Assembly: GCF_016918855.1 (NCBI RefSeq)
Contig: NZ_JADKYB010000008.1
Location: 248,001 to 312,000, forward strand
DNA length: 64,000 bases
Direction: 5' to 3'
Origin: Actinacidiphila acididurans
GTDB taxonomy: Bacteria; Actinomycetota; Actinomycetes; Streptomycetales; Streptomycetaceae
Shown one piece after another: positions 7,837-15,965 of the stretch (position 1 is the stretch's first letter; each line of letters starts with the position of its first letter). The position numbers were made by a program, and so were the translations under genes. The notes below the pieces were generated by a model that was not told where the DNA came from, did not search any database, and saw nothing but the letters and a program-made list of their open reading frames with translations.

Positions 7837-8589
7837 TCACCCGCGCCGGGCGACGACCCGGCGCAGGGGGAGTTCCAGGCGGCGTCCGGAGGCCGCCCAC
7901 GAGCCCAGCTTCTTCTTCGCCGCCCGGGTCCGGTCGGCGCTCAGGTGAGGCAGGTAGAGGGCGTCGACCAGCAGGTGTCCGTCGTCGGTGCCGGTGAGTG
8001 CGAGGGTGAAGACCCGCGGCTCGTCGGCGATCACCTCGAAGCCGGCGTGCCGCAGCAGGTGGGCCAGGCCGTCGCGGGCGTGCGGGTCGGGCCACGGCTG
8101 CCGGAGGGTGCCGAGCGTGGCCATCACCCGCGCCCAGCGGGCCAGCCCGGCGGGGGACAGGCCACGGGTGGCGGGGACCAGCGCGGCCAGCATTCCGTCA
8201 GGCCGCAGCACGCGCCGGATCTCGGCGAGGACCCGGTCCCGCGGGGTGAGCACGGGCAGGCACATCGCCGCGCAGACCGCGTCCACTGTCCCGTCCACCA
8301 CGGGCAGGCGGGCGGCGTCGCCCCGGATCAGGGGGCCGCGGCCCGCCCGCGCGGCGGCGGCCAGTTCGCCCGGCGAGGCGTCGACGCCCAGCCAGTGGGC
8401 CCCGGCCAGCAGCGGCCGTACGGGGGCGGACCCGCACGCCAGGTCGAGCACCGGGCCGTCCCGGCCGCGCAGCGGCTCGGCCAGCCAGGCGTAGGGGGAG
8501 GTGTCCGCGCGGCCCAGGAACCGCTCGGTGATGCCGGGGCGCTCGTCGTGGTAAGCGGCGAGGTAGTGCCGCCACCTGTCCTGGTCCAC
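7837..8589 (-). CDS. Class I SAM-dependent methyltransferase
   Basis: A 250-residue Methyltransf_11-like enzyme. The SAM-binding motif I LDLACGSAP is at about residues 50-58, with the acidic end of beta-2 in WLGVDASPGE and motif III at VLRPDGMLAALVP. The GTG start (VDQDRWRHYL) follows GGAAGGGGCCGGA. An upstream ATG at 8703 would add 38 residues made largely of a repetitive KEAVREAVRKE segment and is less likely. It is divergent from the radical SAM operon beginning at 8859, so it may act in the same pathway. The conserved cysteines of arsenite methyltransferase ArsM are not present. The substrate is unknown. Confidence 0.8.
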   Translation of the reverse strand: MDQDRWRHYLAAYHDERPGITERFLGRADTSPYAWLAEPLRGRDGPVLDLACGSAPVRPLLAGAHWLGVDASPGELAAAARAGRGPLIRGDAARLPVVDGTVDAVCAAMCLPVLTPRDRVLAEIRRVLRPDGMLAALVPATRGLSPAGLARWARVMATLGTLRQPWPDPHARDGLAHLLRHAGFEVIADEPRVFTLALTGTDDGHLLVDALYLPHLSADRTRAAKKKLGSWAASGRRLELPLRRVVARRG

Positions 8590-8616
8590 TCCGGCCCCTT
8601 CCTTCCGTGATTCCTT

Positions 8617-8640
8617 CCGTACCGCTTCCCGTACCGCTTC
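8617..8640. repeat. 12-bp tandem duplication upstream of the methyltransferase
   Basis: CCGTACCGCTTC is repeated twice in tandem just upstream of the preferred methyltransferase start, inside the possible N-terminal extension. Confidence 0.7.
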
Positions 8641-8858
8641 CTTCCCCACCGCGCCGCCCGGGCCCGGCCGCCGGCGGGGAACCCGTACCTCGTACGTGGT
8701 CATTCCCGGCACATCCGCCCGCCCGAACCACCCGGTCCGCCTGAACCACCCGGGATCGGGGGAAGGATCACCCGGCGGCAGCGGGTTCCTCATGCGTGCC
8801 CCTGCCGGGCGCGACCAGGAAGGCGAGTCGGGAGCACGAGTCGGGAGCTGCGACGGCG

Positions 8859-10313
8859 ATGGGGACGAGACGACCGTTGGCCACGCTACGCCACGGCTGG
8901 CGGGCATTCGAACGGGTGACACGGCCGGTGGACGAGCGGATCGCGGCCGCGCTGGACCGGCGCTGGGCGGAGCTGCCCGACGGGGTCAAGACCCCGGAGC
9001 AGGTGCTGGGGCGGCACGCGGTCGGCTGCGAGGGCACCCACGGGGTGTTCCCCAAGTGCGACCTCAAGTGCACGCCCTGCTACCACTCCCGCGACGCCAA
9101 CCAGGTCCGCGTCGACGGCGCCCACACCATGGCCGAGGTCGAGGCGCAGATGGCCCTGCTGCGCGAGCGGCGCGGCCCGGTCGCCCACGCGCAGCTCATC
9201 GGCGGCGAGGTGAGCCTGCTGCCGCCGGACGACCACGCCGCCACGCTGGCCGTGATGCGCGCGGCCGGGCGGGAGCCGATGAGCTTCACGCACGGCGACT
9301 TCGACTACGCCTACCTGGAGCGCCTCGCCCTCGGCCCCGACGGCCGCAGACGCTTCGACCGGCTCTCGTTCGCCGCGCACTTCGACAAGTTCATGTACGG
9401 GCGGCGCGGCATCGAACGCCCGCCGGACGAGCGGGCGCTGAACCCCTACCGGCAGCGGTTCGCCGCGATGCTCGCCCGGCTGCGCCGCGACCACGGGGTG
9501 GCGTATTTCATCGCCCACAACATGACGGTCACCCCCGGCAACCTCGACGAGGTCGCCGGCGTGATCCGGGACAGCCACGCCATGGGCTACCGCATGTTCT
9601 CCTTCCAGCCCGCCGCCTTCCTCGGCGACGAACGCCGCTGGAAGGAGCACTACCGCGCGGCCACCCCGGACGCGGTGTGGGCCGAGATCGAACGCGGCGC
9701 CGGCGCCCGGCTGGACTGGCGGGTCGTCCAGCACGGCGACCTGCGCTGCAACCGCGTCGCCTACGGCTATTACGTGGGCAGGCGCTGGTTCCCGCTGCTG
9801 GACGGCGACGATCCGCGTGACGTGGCCGCGCGCGACGCCGCGTACCGGCACTTCCACGGCATGGCCTTCACCGGGGTGCCGCCCCTGCTGCTGGCCGCCC
9901 GGCTGGCCCGGCTGGTGGTACGCCACCCCGGCCTGCTCGCCACCACGGCGGGCTGGCTCACCCGGGCGGTGCGCCGCGTCGGCCTGCTCCGCCTGGCCCG
10001 CAACGGGTTCCGGGCGCGGCCGGTCACCTTCGTCATGCACCAGTTCATGGACGCCGAAGCCGTCGCGCCCGCCTGGGAGCTGATGCGGCGCGGTGAGACC
10101 GCCACGGACCCGGAGGTCCGCGCGACCCAGGAACGGCTGGCCGCCTGCAACTACACCATGGCCCACCCCGAGGACGGCACCCTCGTGCCGGCCTGCGTCC
10201 AGCACGCCGTCCTCGACCCCGGCGAGAACATCGCGCTGCGGCGCCTGCTGCCCCTCGTCGAGGTACGTACCGGCGCCCGCCCGGGCTCCACGGCCGCCGG
10301 ACACGACGGCTGA
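8859..10313 (+). CDS. Radical SAM domain protein, first gene of a putative biosynthetic operon
   Basis: A 484-residue radical SAM protein. The [4Fe-4S]-binding C67-x3-C71-x2-C74 (CDLKCTPCYHS) lies after an N-terminal helical stretch and an extra Cys57. QLIGGEVSLLPP is the GGE SAM-binding strand. The C-terminal half has further cysteines (C in HGDLRCNRV, RLAACNYTMAH, VPACVQHAV), which suggest an auxiliary cluster, and a short hydrophobic patch (VPPLLLAARLARLVV) that may be membrane-associating. The ATG (MGTRRPLATL) is preferred over an in-frame GTG at 8796. It is followed, after a tandem repeat, by the nucleoside phosphorylase homologue; the substrate is unknown. In the inferred pathway it would attach or rearrange an adenosyl-derived group. 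Confidence 0.85.
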   Translation: MGTRRPLATLRHGWRAFERVTRPVDERIAAALDRRWAELPDGVKTPEQVLGRHAVGCEGTHGVFPKCDLKCTPCYHSRDANQVRVDGAHTMAEVEAQMALLRERRGPVAHAQLIGGEVSLLPPDDHAATLAVMRAAGREPMSFTHGDFDYAYLERLALGPDGRRRFDRLSFAAHFDKFMYGRRGIERPPDERALNPYRQRFAAMLARLRRDHGVAYFIAHNMTVTPGNLDEVAGVIRDSHAMGYRMFSFQPAAFLGDERRWKEHYRAATPDAVWAEIERGAGARLDWRVVQHGDLRCNRVAYGYYVGRRWFPLLDGDDPRDVAARDAAYRHFHGMAFTGVPPLLLAARLARLVVRHPGLLATTAGWLTRAVRRVGLLRLARNGFRARPVTFVMHQFMDAEAVAPAWELMRRGETATDPEVRATQERLAACNYTMAHPEDGTLVPACVQHAVLDPGENIALRRLLPLVEVRTGARPGSTAAGHDG

Positions 10314-10331
10314 CCGACCGCCGGACCACGA

Positions 10332-10391
10332 CCCCAGGACCGGCGCACCCAGGACCGACCGCCCCAGGACCGGCGCACCCAGGACCGACCG
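10332..10391. repeat. 30-bp perfect tandem repeat in the intergenic region
   Basis: Two adjacent exact copies of a 30-nt unit (10332-10361 and 10362-10391) begin CCCCAGGACCGGCGCACCCA. Each unit has internal near-repeats of CCCAGGACCG. It lies between the radical SAM gene and the ribosome-binding site of the phosphorylase gene. Confidence 0.9.
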
Positions 10392-10416
10392 ACCGGCGAC
10401 CCAAGGAGAGGCACAC

Positions 10417-11208
10417 GTGCGGGTAGGCATCATCACGGGCTCCGGCAGCTACAGTTGGCCGTTCCTCGACGAAGCGACAGCCCGGAGCGTCGACACCCCC
10501 CACGGGTCGGTCGACGTCACCGAGGGCACCGTGGGCGGCGTCGAGGTGGTGCACCTGTCCCGTCACGGGAAGGGCCACCAGCGGCTCTCCCACCAGGTCG
10601 ACCACCGCGCCAACCTCGCCGCGCTGCTGGCCCTGAAGGCCGACGCGCTGCTGTCGTTCACCGTGTGCGGCGCGGTCGACCCCGCCGCCGCGCCCGGGTC
10701 GCTGGTGGTCTTCGACGACCTGTACTTCCCCTCCAACCGGCTGCCGGACGGCAGCCCGTGCACCTGGTTCGACACCCCCGGTCAGCAGGGGCGCGGGCAC
10801 TGGATCCTGGACGCCGGGCCGTTCAGCGAGCCGCTGCGCCGTACGGTCGCGCGGGCCGCCCGCGACGTCCACGACCGGGTGGTGGACGGTGGGGTCTACG
10901 GGCACGTGGACGGGCCGCGGTTCAACACCCGGGCCGAGATCCGCGCCCTGGCCGCCGCCCAGGTCACCGCGGTCAGCCAGACCGCCGGGCCCGAAGTGGT
11001 CCTGGCCGGCGAGGCCGAGCTGCCGATGGCGCTGGTGGGCTACGTCACCGACTACGCCAACGGTGTCGCCGCCACGCCCGAGCCGGTGTCCGCGCTGCTG
11101 GAGCGGATGGCCGCCTCCACCGGGATCTTCGCCGCGCTGGCCGCCCGTACGCTGGCGGGCGTCGACCGCGTGCCGGCGCCCGGGTTCGTCCACCGGTTCG
11201 ACGCGTGA
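10417..11208 (+). CDS. MTA/purine nucleoside phosphorylase family protein
   Basis: A 263-residue protein of the MTAP/PNP (nucleoside phosphorylase II) family, which cleaves 5'-substituted nucleosides with phosphate. Evidence is the start VGIITGSGSYSW, RHGKGH (phosphate region, residues 49-54), GPRFNTRAE (166-174), EVVLAGEAELPMA, and TDYANG (211-216). In MTA phosphorylases the last motif is TDYDxW, where both Asp residues contact the purine. Here the second is Ala214, so base specificity may be altered. The GTG start has a strong AAGGAGAG. The stop overlaps the next gene (GTGA). In this operon it would act on a nucleoside product of a radical SAM enzyme (inference). Confidence 0.8.
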   Translation: MRVGIITGSGSYSWPFLDEATARSVDTPHGSVDVTEGTVGGVEVVHLSRHGKGHQRLSHQVDHRANLAALLALKADALLSFTVCGAVDPAAAPGSLVVFDDLYFPSNRLPDGSPCTWFDTPGQQGRGHWILDAGPFSEPLRRTVARAARDVHDRVVDGGVYGHVDGPRFNTRAEIRALAAAQVTAVSQTAGPEVVLAGEAELPMALVGYVTDYANGVAATPEPVSALLERMAASTGIFAALAARTLAGVDRVPAPGFVHRFDA

Positions 11209-11870
11209 CCGGGCCCCGCGGCGCGGCCCTGATCATGGCCAAGGCCCCCCGGCCCGGCCGGGTCAAGACCCGCCTGCACCCGCTGCTCGGCCCGGCCGGC
11301 TCCGCCCGCCTCCAGGCCGAACTCATCCGCCACACCACCGCCCTGACGCTTGCCCAGGGCCTGGACACCTTCGTCGCGTTCGATCCGCCCGACGCCCGCG
11401 CGGACCTGGACCTCCTGATCTCCGACGGGGTGCGGCTGCTGCCGCAGCGCGGCGCGGACCTGGGGGAGCGCATGGCCGCGGCGGCCGGCGACGTCCTGAG
11501 CGGGCATGCCGGGCCGCTGCTGGTGATCGGCACCGACGCCCCCACGCTGACCCCCGGCCTGCTCGACCGGGCGGTGGCCGCCCTGCGCGAACCGGCCGAC
11601 GTCGTCCTCGGCCCGGCCCTGGACGGCGGCTACTACCTGATCGGCCTCCACCGGCCGCAACCCGGCCTGTTCGCCCTCGACCCCGGCCTGTGGGGCGGTG
11701 ACCGGGTCCTCGCCGCCACCCTCGCTGCCGCGGACGCCGCGGACCTGACCGTACGACTGCTGCCGCGGGTGCGCGACCTCGACACCCCGCAGGACGCCGC
11801 CGCCCTGCTCGCCGACCCGCTCCTGCCCGAGCCGATCGCCCGGCTGCTCACCCCCATGGAGGCGGCGTGA
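11205..11870 (+). CDS. TIGR04282-type glycosyltransferase (rSAM-associated transferase 1)
   Basis: A 221-residue CofC/MobA-like nucleotide-sugar transferase. It has an N-terminal nucleotide-binding MAKAPRPGRVKTRL (residues 11-24), GTDAPTLTPG in the middle, GPALDGGYYLIGL, and DLDTPQDAAALL near the end, the marks of the family known as rSAM/selenodomain-associated or arsenosugar-biosynthesis glycosyltransferase 1. Start and stop both overlap neighbours as GTGA. The family typically sits beside a type 2 transferase and a radical SAM protein, exactly as here. Donor and acceptor are unknown. Confidence 0.85.
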   Translation: MTGPRGAALIMAKAPRPGRVKTRLHPLLGPAGSARLQAELIRHTTALTLAQGLDTFVAFDPPDARADLDLLISDGVRLLPQRGADLGERMAAAAGDVLSGHAGPLLVIGTDAPTLTPGLLDRAVAALREPADVVLGPALDGGYYLIGLHRPQPGLFALDPGLWGGDRVLAATLAAADAADLTVRLLPRVRDLDTPQDAAALLADPLLPEPIARLLTPMEAA

Positions 11871-12667
11871 CGCACCCCAGCGTGTCGATCGTCGTACCGG
11901 TCCTGAACGAGGCCGCCACGATCACCGGGGCACTGGCCCGGCTGCGCCGCGACTTCCCCGACTGCGAGCTGGTCGTGGTCGACGGCGGCAGCACCGACGG
12001 CACCGCCGAGCTGGCCGCGCCGCTGGCCACCGTCGTACGCGGCGAACGCGGCCGGGCCCGGCAGATGAACGAGGGCGCCCGCCGCACCACCGGCGAGGTG
12101 CTGTGGTTCGTCCACGCCGACACCGTCCTCGAACCCGCCGCCCTCGCCCAGCTCCGTACCTGCCTGACCGGCGACCCGGACGCGGTCGGCGGCGGACTGG
12201 CGCTGCGCTTCGACCGGCGCGGCCCCGGGCTGGACTACCTGGCCTGGGCGTCCAATCAGCGCGCCCGGCGGCTCCATCACATCTTCGGCGACCAGACGAT
12301 GTTCGTGCGCCGCAAGGTCTTCGACGAGCTCGGCGGCTTCCCCGACCTGGCCCTGATGGAGGACCTGGAACTGTCCCGGCGCCTGCACCGGCGCGGCCGC
12401 CTGCACCTGCTGCCCGCCACGTCCACCGCCTCCGCACGCCGCCTGACCGCCCACGGGGTGTGGCGGATGATCGCGTTCATGCAGTATTTGAAGCTGCTGT
12501 ACTTCGCCGGCGTCGACCCCGAGCGCATCGCCCGCCGTTACGCCGCCGGACCGCCCCGCCTGCCCCTCGGCCGTCTCTCCTTCGGCCGCCTGTCCCTTGC
12601 CGGCCGGGGCCGGCCGGCCCGGCGCTCGCGGAAGGGGGCCGCCGCCCGGCGGGTGACCGGACCGTGA
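11867..12667 (+). CDS. TIGR04283-type family 2 glycosyltransferase (rSAM-associated transferase 2)
   Basis: A 266-residue GT-A fold enzyme: VSIVVPVLNEAATI, VVVDGGSTDGT, the metal-binding FVHADT, and LMEDLELSRRL late in the catalytic domain. This matches the MftF-like rSAM-associated (arsenosugar-type) transferase 2 family. The last 45 residues form a Leu/Gly/Arg-rich basic tail that may contact the membrane. It is translationally coupled to both neighbours by GTGA overlaps. With the preceding CofC-like transferase it forms the pair that defines this class of loci. The product is unknown. Confidence 0.85.
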   Translation: MTHPSVSIVVPVLNEAATITGALARLRRDFPDCELVVVDGGSTDGTAELAAPLATVVRGERGRARQMNEGARRTTGEVLWFVHADTVLEPAALAQLRTCLTGDPDAVGGGLALRFDRRGPGLDYLAWASNQRARRLHHIFGDQTMFVRRKVFDELGGFPDLALMEDLELSRRLHRRGRLHLLPATSTASARRLTAHGVWRMIAFMQYLKLLYFAGVDPERIARRYAAGPPRLPLGRLSFGRLSLAGRGRPARRSRKGAAARRVTGP

Positions 12668-14130
12668 CCGACCACAGCCCGGCCCCCGCTCCCGCGGCCG
12701 CCGCCACCCTCGCCGCGCGGCTCGACCGGCTGCCGTGGAGCCGTACCCACACCGCGATCCTGCTCGCGCTCGGCGCGGGCTGGCTGTTCGACTCCCTCGA
12801 AGTGTCCCTGTTCGGCAGCGCGGTCGGCCCGCTGGGCAGCCACTTCCACGCCACCGTGTTCGAACAGGACGCGATCCTCGCGGTCTGGCTCGGCGGCATA
12901 CTCATCGGCGCCCTGGCCGGCGGCCACCTCGCCGACCGCTACGGCCGCAGGCGCCTGTTCGTCCTCACCCTGCTGTGGTACGCGGCCTTCACCGTGCTCA
13001 CCGGCGCGAGCTGGGCCCTCGGCGTCGTCTACGTGCTGCGGTTCCTGGCCGCGCTCGGCGTCGGCGCCGAGTACGCGATCATCAACGCGGCCGTCGCCGA
13101 ACTCATGCCCGCGCGCATACGCGGCCGGGCCGGCGCGGTGGTGATGAACTTCTGGCCGGCCGGCGGCGTCCTGGCCGGCCTGCTGGCGTACCTGCTGCTG
13201 AACACCCTGGCCCTGTCCGACGCCGTCTCCTGGCGCTGTCTGTTCATCGGCGGCGGGCTGCTGGCCCCGGTCGTGCTGTGGTTCCGCCGCCACGTCCCGG
13301 AGTCCCCGCGCTGGCTCGCCGCCCGGGGCCGCCGCGCCGAGGCCGAGGCGATCGTCGCCGGCCTGGAGCGGGCCTGCGGGCTTCCGCCGCTCGAAGCTGC
13401 CGCAGGCGGCCGCGGCGCCTACGGCCAAGGCACGGACGGCCGGGGCGACGACGGTCCCGAGCTACGGCCGGGCGGCCTTGCGGCGCTGGGCGAACTGGTC
13501 CGCCACCACCCCGGCCGCCTCGCCCTGGGCGCCGTCCTGGACCTGGCCGAGGCGTTCGGTTACTACGGCATCTTCGCGCTGCTGTCCGTCGTGGTGCTGC
13601 CCAAGGTGCACATCGCCGACGCGCAGGTCCCGTTCTTCTACATCCTCGGCAACCTCGGGGCGCTGATCGGCGGCCTGGTCATGGCGCTCTTCCTGGACCG
13701 GCTCGGCCGGCACCGTACCGTCGCCGTCTCGTACCTGCTGGCCGCGGCGGGCGTCGGCCTGCTGGCCTGGGCGACCGCGTCGGGCAGCGGCACCTGGGTC
13801 ACCCTCGCCTTCATGGCCGCGAGCGGCTTCGCCACCGCCGCCTGGACCTCGGCCTACCCGACCTTCACCGAGCTGTTCCCCACCCACCTGCGCGCGGCGG
13901 GCGTGGGCACGTCCGTCGCGGTCGGCCGTATCGGCGCCATCGTCGGCACCCTGTCCCTGCCGTCCCTGGCCACCCACCTGGGTGCCACCGCCTCCTACCT
14001 CCTCGTCGTCGCCTTCTGGCTGGTCGGCGCCGCCGCCGTCGCGGTCTTCCACCGGCGCGGCGGCATCGAAGCGGCCGGCCGCCCCCTGGAAACCCTCACC
14101 CGGCCCGCGCACCTGCCCGCGCGGGCCTGA
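12664..14130 (+). CDS. MFS transporter (metabolite:H+ symporter-like)
   Basis: A 488-residue major-facilitator protein with about 12 membrane helices. The loop 2-3 signature GGHLADRYGRRRLF is clear, and a matching loop 8-9 region reads LFLDRLGRHRT. A cytoplasmic central loop of about 60 residues (RGRRAEAEAIVAG onward) contains a Gly-rich segment. The closest resemblance is to sugar/metabolite:proton symporters. It is coupled to the upstream glycosyltransferase (GTGA) and lies 25 nt before the fusion gene, so it most likely exports the operon's product or imports a precursor. Confidence 0.88.
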   Translation: MTDHSPAPAPAAAATLAARLDRLPWSRTHTAILLALGAGWLFDSLEVSLFGSAVGPLGSHFHATVFEQDAILAVWLGGILIGALAGGHLADRYGRRRLFVLTLLWYAAFTVLTGASWALGVVYVLRFLAALGVGAEYAIINAAVAELMPARIRGRAGAVVMNFWPAGGVLAGLLAYLLLNTLALSDAVSWRCLFIGGGLLAPVVLWFRRHVPESPRWLAARGRRAEAEAIVAGLERACGLPPLEAAAGGRGAYGQGTDGRGDDGPELRPGGLAALGELVRHHPGRLALGAVLDLAEAFGYYGIFALLSVVVLPKVHIADAQVPFFYILGNLGALIGGLVMALFLDRLGRHRTVAVSYLLAAAGVGLLAWATASGSGTWVTLAFMAASGFATAAWTSAYPTFTELFPTHLRAAGVGTSVAVGRIGAIVGTLSLPSLATHLGATASYLLVVAFWLVGAAAVAVFHRRGGIEAAGRPLETLTRPAHLPARA

Positions 14131-14155
14131 CCCCCCGTCCCTGGAGGGAACCGAC

Positions 14156-15835
14156 ATGCGGATCGCGGTATCCGGTGGCCCGTACGGCAACCCGTACGCC
14201 CTTGCCGCCTTCGTCGCCGACGCCCGGGCCCGCGGCTGCGAGCGCCTGTACTGCCTGGGCGACCTCGGCGGCTTCGGCGCGGAGGTCGACGCCCTGTGGC
14301 CCATCCTGACGGAGCACCAGGTCACCTGCGTCGCGGGCAACTACGACGTGGCGATCGCCCGGGGGGACACCGACTGCGGCTGCGGCTACCGCGACCCGCT
14401 CGACAACCACTACGCCCAGATCGTCTACGACCACACCCTCGCCACCACCGGCCGCGACTTCGCCGCCTGGATGGGCGAGCTGCCCACCGAACGCCGCGAG
14501 ACCCTGGGCGGCCTGGACGTCCACTTCGTCCACGGCTCCCCGCTCGCCCTCAACGACTTCTGGTGGCAGTCCCTCCCCGACGACGAACACCGCGCGAAGG
14601 CGGCGGCCAGCGGCGCGGACGTCGTCCTGTGCACGCACAGCGGCCTGCCCTGGCAGCGCCGCGTCGACGACACCCTCGTCGTCAACGTCGGAGTGCTCGG
14701 CAAACCCGCCAACGACGGCCGGACCAACGTCTGGTACGCGGTCCTCGACGTCGACGACGGCCGGGCCACCGCCGAACTCGTCCCGCTCGACTACGACTTC
14801 CGTGCCCAGGCCGCCTCCATGCGTGCCGCCGGGCTGCCGGAGACCTTCGTGGAGACCATCGAGACCGGCTGGTGGACCACCTGCCTGGAAATCCTGCCGC
14901 CCGCCGAACGCTCCCGGGGCCGCTTCCACCTCTACCGTTCGACCCTGCCGACCGGTTTCCGCCCTGCGGACGACGGCTGGGGCGCCGGCGCACCGCCCCT
15001 GGACGAAGCCCCCGACCGCCCGGTCGTCCCGCTGTTCGGCACCCCGTGGTTCCCGCCCCGGCTGTGGATCTACACCAATTTCCACTGCAACCTGGCCTGC
15101 GACTACTGCGCCGTGGCGTCCTCGCCCCGCGCCGCCGCCCGCACGCTGCCCGCCGGCACCGTCCACGCCCTGGTCGACGAGGCCGTCGACGCCGGATTCA
15201 CCGAGCTGTACCTCACCGGCGGCGAGCCGTTCCTCCACCCGGACATCACCGACCTCCTCGACCACGCCAGCCTCCGGCTGCCCACCGTGGTCCTCACCAA
15301 CGCCATGCTGCTGCGCGACCGCCGGGCCGCCCGCCTCGCCGACCTGGCCGGCCGCAAGCTCACCGTCCAGACATCCCTCGACGGCGCCACGTCCGCCACC
15401 CACGACCGCCACCGCGGTGCCGGATCCTTCCACCGCACCCTGGACGGCATCCGCCACCTGCTCGACATGGGCCTCACCCCGCGCGTCGCCCTCACCGAAA
15501 CCCCCGACAACACCGCCGAGATCCCCGCCACCGCCGACCTCCTGGCCCGCCTCGGCATCCCCGCCGACCACTTCGCCGTACGCCCCATGCTGCGCCGCGG
15601 CTTCGCCGACCACGGCGTCGAGATCGGCGAGGACACCACCGTCCCCGAACTGACCGTCACCGCCGACGGCCTGCACTGGCACCCCGCCGGCGCCGACCGC
15701 GCCACCAGCCCCGACTTCCACCTCGCCCCGGCCGGCACCTCCCTGAAGGAGGGCAGGCGCCGCATCACCGAACGCTTCTTCACCGCCCGCCTCGCCGACG
15801 GCACCCTGCCCCGCCCCGTCCACTGCGCCGTCTGA
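14156..15835 (+). CDS. Fusion: degenerate metallophosphoesterase + radical SAM domain
   Basis: 559 residues. Residues 1-250 align by motif order with YfcE/Ap4A-type metallophosphoesterases: GN (11-12), GDLGGFG (35-41), GNYD (61-64), HGSP (126-129), CTHSGLP (159-165), then NVGVLGKP. Motif I, normally D-x-H-G-N, reads GPYGN, so two metal ligands are missing. GHxH is reduced to CTH. Residues about 300-559 are a radical SAM domain with C311-x3-C315-x2-C318 (CNLACDYC) and LTGGEPFLHPD, ending in a lone C-terminal Cys without a SPASM domain. A clear GGAGGGAA precedes the ATG. It is the last gene of the operon. The phosphoesterase half may bind rather than hydrolyse phosphate esters. Confidence 0.85.
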   Translation: MRIAVSGGPYGNPYALAAFVADARARGCERLYCLGDLGGFGAEVDALWPILTEHQVTCVAGNYDVAIARGDTDCGCGYRDPLDNHYAQIVYDHTLATTGRDFAAWMGELPTERRETLGGLDVHFVHGSPLALNDFWWQSLPDDEHRAKAAASGADVVLCTHSGLPWQRRVDDTLVVNVGVLGKPANDGRTNVWYAVLDVDDGRATAELVPLDYDFRAQAASMRAAGLPETFVETIETGWWTTCLEILPPAERSRGRFHLYRSTLPTGFRPADDGWGAGAPPLDEAPDRPVVPLFGTPWFPPRLWIYTNFHCNLACDYCAVASSPRAAARTLPAGTVHALVDEAVDAGFTELYLTGGEPFLHPDITDLLDHASLRLPTVVLTNAMLLRDRRAARLADLAGRKLTVQTSLDGATSATHDRHRGAGSFHRTLDGIRHLLDMGLTPRVALTETPDNTAEIPATADLLARLGIPADHFAVRPMLRRGFADHGVEIGEDTTVPELTVTADGLHWHPAGADRATSPDFHLAPAGTSLKEGRRRITERFFTARLADGTLPRPVHCAV

Positions 15836-15965
15836 ACTGCCCTTGGCCTGGCTGCCGTTACCCGCTGCCGATACCTCCCGCCCCGCCGTCCGGTGCGCGG
15901 GCTACTGTGCGGTACGACAGCGGTCGCGAGGCGGGCCGCGGGGGGCGGCCCGGAGGGAGAAGGCG

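Noticed and set aside
7815..7837. Terminator between the convergent flavoprotein and methyltransferase genes
   Set aside because: The repeated GCGGCCGT elements are direct, not inverted, so no stable hairpin forms.
7837..8589. Arsenite methyltransferase (ArsM) next to the arsenosugar-like operon
   Set aside because: Class I methyltransferase motifs are present but the conserved ArsM cysteines are absent; only a general methyltransferase call is justified.
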